DNA from: Pseudomonadota bacterium
Lineage (GTDB): Bacteria; Myxococcota_A; UBA796; GCA-2862545
DNA length: 57,129 bases
NCBI GenBank assembly: GCA_023954855.1
Contig: JAGSGY010000029.1
Coordinates: forward strand, 1 to 57,129
Direction: 5' to 3'
The notes below the pieces were generated by a model. It saw only the letters and a program-made list of their open reading frames with translations. It had not been told where the DNA came from and did not search any database. Positions 17,729 through 28,373 of this stretch are shown piece after piece. The position numbers were made by a program, and so were the translations under genes. The stretch's first letter is position 1; each line of letters opens with the position of its first letter.

Positions 17729-18252
17729 GCGGCCTCGCGCAGCCGCCGGTACGCCACAATCGCCGCCATCAACACCGCGGAGAGCACGCCGAGCCCGGCC
17801 AGCGCATAGGCCATGACCAACGCATCCTTGAACACCACCACGAAGACAATCGCGACGAGAAACAGGGTCGCGACTTCGTTGTAGATGCGCAAGCTTCGCG
17901 AAGACCACGCCGGCTCACCGCGCAAGAAGCGGCCGAGAAGCCAGTGGCAGCCGAGGTGGTAGACCCACAAGCCCGCCACCATCGCGAGCTTCAGGTGAAG
18001 CCATCCGGTGAGCGGAAAGAAGGCCAGCAGGCCCAGGCCAAATCCAGTCGCGAAGATGCCAGACGGCCAGGTGATTCCGAACCAGAGACGGCGAGCCATC
18101 AGCTGCAGCTGCGGCAGCAAGACCGCTTGCTCGTGCTCGGGTCGCTCGAGGGTCTCGGCGAGGTAGACGAACAGCCTTACGATGTAGAACAGGCCTGCAA
18201 ACCAGGTGACCACGCCGATGATGTGCAGGGACTTGAGCAGCGGGTAGCTCAT
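17725..18252 (-). CDS. hemJ: Protoporphyrinogen oxidase HemJ
   Basis: 175 residues from the ATG at 18252 (MSYPLLKSLHIIG). Four to five transmembrane helices are visible. The HemJ signature LHIIGVVTWFAGLFYIVRLF near the N-terminus contains the conserved His. HemJ oxidises protoporphyrinogen IX to protoporphyrin IX in the inner membrane, the penultimate haem step. The length fits the family (about 140-190). The longer open frame starting at 18384 adds a hydrophilic leader without the family pattern, so I reject that start. The stop codon overlaps the next gene's GTG. Confidence 0.88.
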   Translation of the reverse strand: MSYPLLKSLHIIGVVTWFAGLFYIVRLFVYLAETLERPEHEQAVLLPQLQLMARRLWFGITWPSGIFATGFGLGLLAFFPLTGWLHLKLAMVAGLWVYHLGCHWLLGRFLRGEPAWSSRSLRIYNEVATLFLVAIVFVVVFKDALVMAYALAGLGVLSAVLMAAIVAYRRLREAA

Positions 18253-18366
18253 CGTCGCCTCGCAGAGCAGGGGGTGGGCATGGGGGTTCGTCCGAGCAAG
18301 CCACACCCTAACCGGCTCGCGCTCCCCTCCCCAGCGGCCCTTTTGCGTGCATCGACCAACATCTGA

Positions 18367-20436
<2,070 letters not shown>

Positions 20437-20450
20437 GCCACAGCGAAGAT

Positions 20451-20486
20451 CTGCGTTGCGAGGGGGAACCCCACTCGCAGCGGCAG
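20451..20486. other. GC-rich hairpin between fadH and the LysM gene
   Basis: TGCGAG (20457-20462) pairs with CTCGCA (20474-20479), and the inner GGGG/CCCC extends the stem. CTGC/GCAG may add outer pairs. No T-run follows, so it is either a Rho-assisted fadH terminator or an RNA fold that hides the region just upstream of the next start codon (20496/20499). Confidence 0.4.
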
Positions 20487-20498
20487 GTCTGACCCGTG

Positions 20499-21764
20499 AT
20501 GAAACATCGCCTCTTCGTCGTTCTCTTCCTTGGCTCCTGCATGCACAGCGGGGTGCCGGGACAGGCCAAGTCCGCCGACAGCCTGCTGTACACCGTGGCC
20601 TGGGGCGACACACTCACCGACATCGCCCGCCGCTTCGACGTCAAGGGCGGGTACCCCGCGCTCGCGAAGCAGAACGACATCGCCTACCCGGACTGGATCG
20701 GGGCCGGCGACGTGCTGCAGGTGCCGGCCACGGCTGAGGCCAAGCGGGTGCTGGGCACGTGGCCCGCGTCGACCCCGCTCACCTCCTCTCTCGAAGAAGG
20801 CGCCGTCGAGCGCCTCGCCAGCCCGCGACGTGCCCAGGTCGATGGCTGCTATGAGGCCGCCTGCGTGCGCATCGACAACGGCCGCGACCTCTGCGCCTGC
20901 GATGGGGGCGAGGCCGCCGACCGCTTCTTGCTCACCCGACCGGGCAGCGAGCGCCTCGTCTGGCCCGCCAGCCTTCCGTCCGAACCTCGCCGCGATTCGT
21001 GGTCCACCGAAGGTGGGGTCGAGGACTTCGAGCTCAGCCGTGCAGACATCGACGCGGACGGCGACACCGAGCTCATCGTCGCCTTTCGCCGCGACCTCGA
21101 CGACCTGGCCCGCTCCACATGGGACGTCGCCATCATCGAGGACCCCACACAAGAGGCGCCGCCGGTTCGCCTCCAGATTGGCAACTATGGACGCGGAACG
21201 CTCACGCCGAGCGGCAAGGGCTTCGACGTGCTGGCCACCAACTGGGAGAGCTACCAGCCCGAGGGAACCTGGAGCGCGCGCTGGCATCTGGTCGGCCGGC
21301 GCCTCGCCTACAACGATGGGGTGTTGACCCCGCGAGACAGCCCGATCTTGTCGCGGCGTCTGTACTGGTCCTTCGTCCCCACGAGCCTCGAAGTCGGCCC
21401 GCTCCCCGTGGGCTCGCCCACCCGCGACTTCGTCCCTCAGGTCACCGCCGAGCTCGATTCGGAGCCGTTGGTTCGACACGAGCGACTGCACACCGCACGG
21501 GCCAAGATCCTCGCGACCGAGGACAGCGATGGCGCCGGTCCGGTCCTGGTCGTCGCCACGGGCGCGAGCTCTGTGAGGCTCAAGGCCGCGCCCGACCGCA
21601 GCGGCGATGAGACCAGCTACCAGCGGCTCGGCGATGCCAAGAGCAGCCGGCTCTTTCCGCTCGGCTACGCGCCCTCCGCAGACAGCCTCGTCGGCAGAAG
21701 CGTGCTCGACGTCACCTACCGAACGAGCGACTGGCGCACCGAGCGCGTGCTGTGGATTCAGTGA
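20499..21764 (+). CDS. LysM-domain lipoprotein
   Basis: 421 residues from the ATG at 20499; a GTG one codon upstream is an alternative. The signal ends in LFLGSC, a lipobox. Residues ~30-77 form a LysM domain (YTVAWGDTLTDIARRF ... AGDVLQVP), which binds glycan, usually peptidoglycan. The remainder is beta-rich with one FG-GAP-like calcium loop (RADIDADGDTELIVAF, near 180). The C-terminal ~100 residues have no recognisable family. It is likely an outer-membrane lipoprotein tethered to the cell wall. Its stop directly abuts the convergent stop of the acylase gene. Confidence 0.78.
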   Translation: MKHRLFVVLFLGSCMHSGVPGQAKSADSLLYTVAWGDTLTDIARRFDVKGGYPALAKQNDIAYPDWIGAGDVLQVPATAEAKRVLGTWPASTPLTSSLEEGAVERLASPRRAQVDGCYEAACVRIDNGRDLCACDGGEAADRFLLTRPGSERLVWPASLPSEPRRDSWSTEGGVEDFELSRADIDADGDTELIVAFRRDLDDLARSTWDVAIIEDPTQEAPPVRLQIGNYGRGTLTPSGKGFDVLATNWESYQPEGTWSARWHLVGRRLAYNDGVLTPRDSPILSRRLYWSFVPTSLEVGPLPVGSPTRDFVPQVTAELDSEPLVRHERLHTARAKILATEDSDGAGPVLVVATGASSVRLKAAPDRSGDETSYQRLGDAKSSRLFPLGYAPSADSLVGRSVLDVTYRTSDWRTERVLWIQ

Positions 21765-24191
21765 CTACTCGAGGGTGAGGGTCAGCTCGACCAGCTCGGG
21801 GTCCGCGGCGATGTCGGCCTCGGTGAACAAGATCGGGCGCATCGCGCCGGTGGCGTAGAGGTGGGACTGGTCCGCGTAGTGCGGTGATTCCGGATCTTCG
21901 CTCTGCGAGTAGGTCATCACTGCACGGGCCTCGGGACCCTCGTCGGTGAACTCCATCGCCATCACCCAGCTGTTGCCGCTGTTCACGACGTAGCCGCCCG
22001 GTCCGAGCTGCGTGCGCTCATGGATGCTGTCGTTGTGCGACACCGCCGGAAGCAGCGTGGAGTTGCCGCCACGGCCACTGTAGGTGCCAATCGAGATCAG
22101 TCCTTCGGCGTACTGGCCACCGAGAACCTCGATCTCCTCGTCGCCTCGAATCTGCACCTGCACATCGCCCAGACGCGCATCGAGCTCGAGACCTGCCTCG
22201 TCGAGCAGGGTCACTGCTTCCGCGAGCGCCACGAGAATCGGGTCGGCTCCCGTGGACGGCGCCGCGGCGAGGGTACTCGGCGTGTAAATCGGGTCTTTGG
22301 GATCAAAGGAGTCGCCGTAGAGCTTGCCCCGGTCGCCGAGGTCCTCGGTGTCGAACACCTCCGCCATCATGAACTCACGCCACAGGTGCGCACCGCGGCT
22401 GTCGACGCCCGAGCGCCCATCCCAGCTGGCTAGGACTGCGCACGCAGCGGCGATGTCGATCGGGCCCGCGCCAAGGTCCACGGCAGCGGCACCCGTGCAC
22501 CGCGTCACGACCTGGTCGCGCAGATCCTCGGACACCGAAGCCCGCGCCGAGAGCGCCGCAGCCTCGACCTCATCGAGGGTGAAGGTGCCGTCCGCACCGG
22601 ATGCGCCATCGGCTCCGGACTCCATCAAGAAGCGGTTGTTCATCTTCGTGCGCGGCGTGCGGCGCGTGCCGGTGTCGCCGTAGATCAGCGGATAGCCCTC
22701 GAGCGGCTCGAGGGGGTTCGCGAGCCACATGTTCTCGTTGGCATTGCTCACGAAGTCACTGCGCAGAAGCTGCGGGTTGTCATCGAAAGGAATCGCACCC
22801 GGCAGCACCGAACGTGGGTCCTCGACCCATGTATTCACCGGGTCCGCGCCGTCGACCACGAACACGCCGTACCCCGCGAACAGGCTGGCAAACACGCCCT
22901 CATCGAGGAAGGTTTCGTACGCGTCCTCGGCCGCCTCGGACAGGTTCGGAGTCGCCGCCGAGTCGGTGTAGAAGGCGTTGCCCTGGTCATCGGCGTACAG
23001 CGTGTGCACCCAGGGAATGCCCTGGTAGTCGCGGTGCGCGGCCTTGAAGGACTCGAGGTCCGTCGCCGTGTTCATCTTCAGCCAGGTCTGCGACAGGCCC
23101 GTGTTGTTGTCGTTCACGTCCCGGTACGAGAACGCGTTCAGAGGCGTCCACCCGACCACCGGCATGTTCACGACGGGGCCGTATCGGCTGGTGAACAGCG
23201 TACGCGGCACCCGCTCGACCGAGCCATCGTCCTGCTTGACGTCGATGATGTAGTGATGCGGCGTCATGCGCTCGGTTCCGCCGTCGTAGGCGTAGGTCGT
23301 CGGGTTGTCCTCTTCGAGGGCGAGCTCGTGGACGACGAAGCGTGGGGTGTTGCTGACCGTGTGCGTCCACGCAACGTTCTCGTTGAAGCCGATGTTGATG
23401 ACGGGCACGCCCATCAGGCTCGCGCCGTACACGTTGATCTCACCCGGAATCGTCAGGTGCGACTCGTGCCAGCGCCGCTCACCCTGGCCGGGAAAGTGCG
23501 TGTTCGAGAGCAGCATGCCCTTGCCGCCCGTGCTCTTGTCGCGACCGATGGCCCAGCCGTTGCTACCCAGGCCCGGGTTGAGGATGGGGTCGAGGCGCTC
23601 GGCAGGCGGTGCGGCGGCACGCCGACCGTCGGGGGGCACCGCGTTTCCGATCAAGTCCGCGAAGACGTAGCCCGACGCGAACTGCCCGAGGTGCAGGTAG
23701 TACGCGAGCAGATCGATGTGATTGAGCTCTGGAAACCACTCGGCGCCGGCACAGGCGGGCGGAAGGTTGTCGACCCCGACCTCTTCGACGTAGCGGTTGT
23801 AGCCGGCGGCATAGCCAATGATGGCGTCCTGAAGGTCCGGCTCAAGGGCGACGAAGCCCTCTTCGGCCTGGGCCACGACCCCGAGATGCAGCCAGCCGAA
23901 GTCGCTGTCGATGTGGGCATCCGACGGACCGGGACCAAACCACTTTGCCCGCTCGGATCGCACCTTGACCACCTGGTCGGCGAGCACGCAGACGTTGTCT
24001 TTCGCAAACGCGTAGCCCATGCCGAAGCCGAGGCTGCCGTAGTCCTCGGCCAGGATGTGGGGGATGCCGTAAGCGGTCCATCGCACGTCGGCGTTGTAGG
24101 GGCCGACCTGGACGTCGTAAGGATCGACGGTCTCAACCTCTTCGGTCGTGCAGGACAGGGACATGAGAAGAAGAGCAGGAAGCCAACGCAT
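21765..24191 (-). CDS. Penicillin-acylase-family (Ntn-hydrolase) lipoprotein
   Basis: 808 residues from the ATG at 24191 (GAGG five bases upstream). The signal MRWLPALLLMSLSC gives a lipidated Cys. The alpha part has FAKDNVCVLADQVVKVRSER. The GLGSNGWAIG motif near residue 210 marks the usual autoproteolytic Gly|Ser site, where the new N-terminal Ser is the nucleophile, followed by the conserved NTHFP. The beta part keeps a SNANENMWLANP segment and a C-terminal NSGNSWVMAMEF. Family members cleave acyl groups from beta-lactams, acyl-homoserine lactones, aculeacin or pyoverdine precursors; sequence alone does not choose between these. Lipidation is unusual for the family. A quorum-quenching role is possible but unproven. 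Confidence 0.87.
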   Translation of the reverse strand: MRWLPALLLMSLSCTTEEVETVDPYDVQVGPYNADVRWTAYGIPHILAEDYGSLGFGMGYAFAKDNVCVLADQVVKVRSERAKWFGPGPSDAHIDSDFGWLHLGVVAQAEEGFVALEPDLQDAIIGYAAGYNRYVEEVGVDNLPPACAGAEWFPELNHIDLLAYYLHLGQFASGYVFADLIGNAVPPDGRRAAAPPAERLDPILNPGLGSNGWAIGRDKSTGGKGMLLSNTHFPGQGERRWHESHLTIPGEINVYGASLMGVPVINIGFNENVAWTHTVSNTPRFVVHELALEEDNPTTYAYDGGTERMTPHHYIIDVKQDDGSVERVPRTLFTSRYGPVVNMPVVGWTPLNAFSYRDVNDNNTGLSQTWLKMNTATDLESFKAAHRDYQGIPWVHTLYADDQGNAFYTDSAATPNLSEAAEDAYETFLDEGVFASLFAGYGVFVVDGADPVNTWVEDPRSVLPGAIPFDDNPQLLRSDFVSNANENMWLANPLEPLEGYPLIYGDTGTRRTPRTKMNNRFLMESGADGASGADGTFTLDEVEAAALSARASVSEDLRDQVVTRCTGAAAVDLGAGPIDIAAACAVLASWDGRSGVDSRGAHLWREFMMAEVFDTEDLGDRGKLYGDSFDPKDPIYTPSTLAAAPSTGADPILVALAEAVTLLDEAGLELDARLGDVQVQIRGDEEIEVLGGQYAEGLISIGTYSGRGGNSTLLPAVSHNDSIHERTQLGPGGYVVNSGNSWVMAMEFTDEGPEARAVMTYSQSEDPESPHYADQSHLYATGAMRPILFTEADIAADPELVELTLTLE

Positions 24192-24343
24192 CGATACCTC
24201 GCCGAGAAGTCGCGTATTCCGAATGCCCCCACCCTGCCGCGATTGCGCTTCCGCGCCCGCGACGTGCACCGGAGGGATCGCCCAAAAAGACCGCCGGCAA
24301 GCCGGAGTTTACGCTGCACCGGGGGCATGCTGACACCCCTGCA

Positions 24344-26017
24344 TTGCCAGGCGACACGGCGTGGACATCACGGTACAGTGAGGAACGATCCACCCCCCTG
24401 TTCGATCTTGCGTGCTTGCGAGGCCCCAAGCTGCCCAAAAAGCCACCATTCCCGCTGCCTGGCGTGCGGAGCATTGTTCCGCGACAGGCCACCCCGGGCC
24501 CGGCGCCGGAGCGCGCACGAGGTCCAGTCGGTGCCGGTGCCGCGCGACGTCCACCCAGACCGACGGCCCAGCTGCTCCCTGGAAGCCGCGTTGAGCGCTA
24601 CGAGATCGAAGCCCGCCTCGGTGCTGGACGCATGTCCACGACCTACCGAGCCCGCCATGTGGTGCTCGATACCCTGCACGCGCTGACCCTCCCGAACGAC
24701 TCGAATGCATCACTGCATCGTTGGCTGATTCGCGGAGCCCGCACCCAAGCGAGCCTTCGCCACCCCTCTGTCGTCGCAGTCACCGACGTCATCGAGCACG
24801 GAAGCACCCCAGGCATCGTCTTCGACCTGGTCGACGGCCCGACCCTCGAGGACTTCATCGCCTCGCACGACCTCGACGAGAACGCGATCGACGCCATCGC
24901 CGGCGGGCTGATCGATGCGGTGGGCTGGCTCCATCGCAACGGCGTCGTGCACCGCAATCTCAAGCCCAAGAACATCGCCATCGATCTCGGCGGCGAGAAC
25001 GCCGTCCCACGGATCACGGACTTCACGCTGGCCAAGGTGCTCGGCAAAGAGAAGACCAAGAAGAAGCCGCGCGTCTTCGGCACCGCCTCGTACATGTCGC
25101 CCGAGCAGACGATCAACAGCGTCGAGGTCGACACCCGCTCCGACATCTGGGCCCTCGGCGCACTGCTCTATCTGCTGTGCAGCAAAGAGATGGCCTTTCC
25201 CGACAACGAAGACGTCTTCGATGCGGTGCGTGCCGGTGACTACGTCCCCCTGCGTGCGCATCTTCCCGACGCCCCGCTTCGCTGGGTCGAGGCCATCGGT
25301 GAGGCCCTCACCGTCGACGTCAAGGAGCGCGCTCAGAGTGCCGAAGAGCTGGCGCAGACCTGGTTCGCCGGAAGCACATCGCGCTCGACGATGTCCTCCC
25401 GTACCGCTCCGGTCGGAAGCGTCACCCTGGTGTTCACCGACGTGCAGGGCTCCACCCAGATCTGGGAAAAGAAGATCGAGACTGCGAGGCACTCGCTCAA
25501 GGCGCACGACGCCGTGATGCGTGCCTCGATCAGCCGCCACGGTGGCTACGAGGTCAAGACCGAGGGCGACGCCTTCATGGTCGCTTTCCCCGACCCGGCC
25601 AAGGCCCTCGACTTCTGCTTGGACGTACAGCGCTCCCTTCACGAGCACCCGTGGAGCGACGAGCTTCTCTCGCTTCCCGAAGCCTCGACCGAGGCGGGCT
25701 TCCGTGGCCTTCGCGTGCGCATGGGCATTCACACCGGTGAGCCCGAAGTTCGCGCCCACAAGGACATGGTCGACTACTTCGGCCCGATGGTGAACCGCGC
25801 CGCGCGCATCGCTCATGCCGGCCACGGCGGCCAAGTGTTGATCTCACGGGAGTCCTGGGAGCTCGCGCTCGGCAGGACCTGTGAGCCGGTCGAAGACCAG
25901 CCGCTCGGCGCCTTCTTGCTGCGAGGCCTCTCGGGCACCCAAGAGATCGTCCAGGTGCTTCCGGGCGCCCTCTCCCAACGCAGCTTCCCGCCGGTACGTG
26001 CCGATCAGAGCGAGTAG
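24344..26017 (+). CDS. Pseudokinase fused to a class III nucleotidyl cyclase
   Basis: 557 residues from a TTG at 24344. TTG 24416 or GTG 24464 are equally possible, because residues 1-80 are Pro/Arg-rich and lack a domain. Residues ~85-345 have a Hanks kinase fold. The glycine loop is LGAGRMSTTY, the VAIK lysine is absent (HALTLP), the catalytic loop is HRNLKPKN with Asn for Asp (~202), and DFG is DFT. GTASYMSPEQ is kept. It should therefore be catalytically weak or dead. Residues ~360-540 form a complete class III cyclase: VFTDVQGST metal Asp, KTEGDAF with Lys and second Asp, DYFGPMVNRAARI with substrate-binding Asn and Arg. It is probably an adenylate or guanylate cyclase controlled by the pseudokinase. 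No transmembrane segment is visible. The product nucleotide is not certain. Confidence 0.85.
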   Translation: MPGDTAWTSRYSEERSTPLFDLACLRGPKLPKKPPFPLPGVRSIVPRQATPGPAPERARGPVGAGAARRPPRPTAQLLPGSRVERYEIEARLGAGRMSTTYRARHVVLDTLHALTLPNDSNASLHRWLIRGARTQASLRHPSVVAVTDVIEHGSTPGIVFDLVDGPTLEDFIASHDLDENAIDAIAGGLIDAVGWLHRNGVVHRNLKPKNIAIDLGGENAVPRITDFTLAKVLGKEKTKKKPRVFGTASYMSPEQTINSVEVDTRSDIWALGALLYLLCSKEMAFPDNEDVFDAVRAGDYVPLRAHLPDAPLRWVEAIGEALTVDVKERAQSAEELAQTWFAGSTSRSTMSSRTAPVGSVTLVFTDVQGSTQIWEKKIETARHSLKAHDAVMRASISRHGGYEVKTEGDAFMVAFPDPAKALDFCLDVQRSLHEHPWSDELLSLPEASTEAGFRGLRVRMGIHTGEPEVRAHKDMVDYFGPMVNRAARIAHAGHGGQVLISRESWELALGRTCEPVEDQPLGAFLLRGLSGTQEIVQVLPGALSQRSFPPVRADQSE

Positions 26018-26020
26018 CGC

Positions 26021-26746
26021 CTACTTGCGCCGCTCGAACAAGCCGGGCTTCCACACGGAATCACCGGGGTAGCAGGGCGGCTCTTTTCCCCAGGCGAGGA
26101 CGAAGCTCTTTACGGGGACGTCGACGGATTGCTCGGCCTGCCAGGCGACGCCCTTTCCGCCTTCAACGTGGCCGCGTCCCGTGACGATGACGAGGTAGCC
26201 GGTCTGGTCCCAGGGGCCGGTCGCGAGCGAGGCGATCTTGTAGTCGCGCCAGGCCATGGAGCGGACAAAGCGCTCTTCCATGTCGAGCGGCATCTCGTGG
26301 CCGGACATGGCATCGCGAAGCACGGTCATGTAGCCGGACGGAATCGGGTAGCGGGCATCTTCGGGCGCCTTGCCGAGGGTCGTGCCCGCGGCGAGCACGT
26401 GAACACCGGCGGTCGCAGCGGTGACCAGACGGGCGTAGGGCGCGAAGGCGAAGCCCCAGGACTCTTCCCAGCTCAGTGCGGCCTCGACGGCGTCGATCTC
26501 GATCTGCCCTTCGGCAAAGCTGTCGAGCTGGGCCTGGTAGTCCTCGTGCACGGCTTCGAGGGCGAGCGTCACCGGCGCGCGCTCGTGCAGGTTGCGCATC
26601 AGCCGGGTGGCGCGGGCCAGATCGGGCTGCGTGCCGTGGCGCTCACCGAGAACGATGACGGCGGGGGCTTCGACGGCGAGGATGTCGTTGAAGCCGATCT
26701 CCTGGCAGTCTCCAGCCAGCGCTGCACCGAGCAGAAGGGTCCACAT
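26021..26746 (-). CDS. ChaN-like haem-binding protein
   Basis: 241 residues with a short signal peptide (MWTLLLGAALAG). The family pattern of the ChaN/haem-binding uptake fold is present: VIVLGERHGTQPDLARATRL, then VTLALEAVHEDYQAQLDSF, then a GRGHV near the C-terminus. ChaN proteins bind haem in the periplasm and are often iron-regulated. No Fur box was identified. It lies 20 bases after the uracil-DNA glycosylase gene on the same strand. An AGGAG site precedes the ATG. Its stop lies 3 bases from the convergent cyclase gene. Confidence 0.75.
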   Translation of the reverse strand: MWTLLLGAALAGDCQEIGFNDILAVEAPAVIVLGERHGTQPDLARATRLMRNLHERAPVTLALEAVHEDYQAQLDSFAEGQIEIDAVEAALSWEESWGFAFAPYARLVTAATAGVHVLAAGTTLGKAPEDARYPIPSGYMTVLRDAMSGHEMPLDMEERFVRSMAWRDYKIASLATGPWDQTGYLVIVTGRGHVEGGKGVAWQAEQSVDVPVKSFVLAWGKEPPCYPGDSVWKPGLFERRK

Positions 26747-26766
26747 TGCTCACTCCTGCCCTGTCG

Positions 26767-27453
26767 TCACACGTCGGTCGAGGCATTGCCAACGCCGAGG
26801 TCGGCGAGACGGGCATCGAGCAGACCAGGGAAGCGGCTGTACCAAGTGGCATTCAGCGGGGAGGGATGCGGCAGCGGATGCACCCGGATGCGCCGAGAAC
26901 GCCCGTCTGGCGCGACGAGGTCGACCTCGACGTGGGAGCGAAAGCAGTCCTCGCGTCCCCAGAACTCGACCAAACGGCGCTTGGTGTCGCGGTCGGGAAG
27001 CCCAAACCAGTCGAAGGCCACACGCCCAAGCGGAATGATGTCCTGGCCGGTCCAGTGGTTCACGAGCAGGTCGGCCACGAACGGCTGACAAGCCCGGCGC
27101 GTCTTGACGGACCAGACCTTGTTGCCAATCGGCTTGTACGGAACGGTGTTGGCCCAGAAGACCGCATCTCCGACCCGCACCGAGGACTCGAAGTCGGGAC
27201 AGTCCTGCCCGTGCAGAGCGCGGTGAAGACCGTTGCGCACCTTTTGGCCGCCCGCTCCGATGAACGGCATGGCGTGCTTGACCTCGTCTCTGCCTGGGTC
27301 ACGGCCAAAAAAGGCGACCTTGGCCGAGGGCGTTCCGGCGCCGAGGATCGGCTCGATGGGGTCGCGCTGGGCAGCGGTGTACACAGGCACATCAATGCGC
27401 TCGAGTCCTTGCGCAATCGCGCGCAGACCCGCAGTGCGTTCGGCTTCAGTCAT
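26767..27453 (-). CDS. Uracil-DNA glycosylase superfamily protein
   Basis: 228 residues. Motif 1 is present as FFGRDPGRDEVKHAMPFIGAG and motif 2 as HPLPHPSPLN; both surround the uracil pocket in this superfamily. The four Cys of the iron-sulfur type (families 4 and 5) are not visible, so it belongs to another branch. It probably excises uracil or a related base from DNA. The ATG overlaps the upstream lipoprotein stop as ATGA, which is unusual company for a repair enzyme. No nearby repair partner. Confidence 0.8.
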   Translation of the reverse strand: MTEAERTAGLRAIAQGLERIDVPVYTAAQRDPIEPILGAGTPSAKVAFFGRDPGRDEVKHAMPFIGAGGQKVRNGLHRALHGQDCPDFESSVRVGDAVFWANTVPYKPIGNKVWSVKTRRACQPFVADLLVNHWTGQDIIPLGRVAFDWFGLPDRDTKRRLVEFWGREDCFRSHVEVDLVAPDGRSRRIRVHPLPHPSPLNATWYSRFPGLLDARLADLGVGNASTDV

Positions 27454-28355
27454 CGCTCGTAGTCCGTACTTCGTGGCGTCGGAGGGGGATCGGCGCCGGG
27501 CTGGGGAGCACCAAGCACTCGCGCCCTCGCCTCGTCATCCAGGGCTTCGAGGGCCGCTGCCCGCTGACGCTCCCGCTCACGCGAGAAGGTCTGCTGGCTG
27601 ACGACGTAGAGCACGCCCAAGCCGGCGACCAAGACCAACAGGCCACCGATGACGCTCTTCAGTACGTTCTCAGTGCGCTGCGCGCTCTGATCCACGCGCT
27701 CGGCCAGCTCTGCGGCGATGCCCCCGACCGAGCTCTCAACAGGGTCGAGCACATCGCGATCAAGGGTGCTGTGCAGCGTCTCGCCAATGCCGGGCGTACC
27801 CGGGCGCCCTTCTTCGAGGGCGAGGTAGAGCGTCTCGCGAAGCATGTCTGCCAGGGCGACGGTGAGTGCAGGCTCGCGCAGGCTGTCTTCGACCGAGAGT
27901 AGAGCCCGTCGCACGACCCGATCGACCACTTCCTCCGCAGAGCCGCCAATGTCCTCGCGCAGCCCATCGGCGAGGGCCTGCGTCAGGTCACGACGTACCA
28001 TCGCGCGAAGTTCGGGACCCACGTCGTCACGAAGCCCGGTGCCTGCCCGAGCCACTGCGACCGCCACAATCGCGTCCACCGTGGCCTCGAGGCGAGCTTG
28101 TTGATCTTGGCTGGTCACGCCAGATACTGCGCCCTCGGTGAGCTGCTTTCCGAGCTGCCGCAGCAGCTGTTCCTCGAGGAGCGACCGGGCGGCGCCGTTG
28201 ACGCCGTCACCCTTTCCGAGTCCGGAGGCTTCGTCGAGTACCCCCGCCGTGAGGTTGCCGCCCATCTTGTACAGGCAGCCCGGCGCGAACAGAATAGCGA
28301 CGAAGAAGATGGCGAGAAGCTGGCGCAGTGGGCCTCCGCGCGAAGCGTACCCCAC
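27450..28355 (-). CDS. Hypothetical lipoprotein with a C-terminal membrane helix
   Basis: 301 residues from a GTG. The N-terminus (LLAIFFVAILFAPGC) gives a lipobox around residue 27. Residues ~40-225 are helical, rich in Glu/Arg/Ala, with little hydrophobic content (for example LREDIGGSAEEVVDRVVRR). A strong transmembrane helix lies near 233-252 (VIGGLLVLVAGLGVLYVV), followed by a basic, charged tail ending in Pro-rich residues. No family recognised. A lipid anchor plus a transmembrane helix suggests a protein that spans from one membrane into the periplasm. Its stop is coupled to the glycosylase start. Confidence 0.7.
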   Translation of the reverse strand: MGYASRGGPLRQLLAIFFVAILFAPGCLYKMGGNLTAGVLDEASGLGKGDGVNGAARSLLEEQLLRQLGKQLTEGAVSGVTSQDQQARLEATVDAIVAVAVARAGTGLRDDVGPELRAMVRRDLTQALADGLREDIGGSAEEVVDRVVRRALLSVEDSLREPALTVALADMLRETLYLALEEGRPGTPGIGETLHSTLDRDVLDPVESSVGGIAAELAERVDQSAQRTENVLKSVIGGLLVLVAGLGVLYVVSQQTFSRERERQRAAALEALDDEARARVLGAPQPGADPPPTPRSTDYER

Positions 28356-28373
28356 GCGTGGCCCGGACAGGCT

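Noticed and set aside
24344-25380. Active Ser/Thr kinase at 24344
   Set aside because: The catalytic Asp is replaced by Asn, DFG by DFT, and the VAIK lysine is absent, so it was annotated as a pseudokinase.
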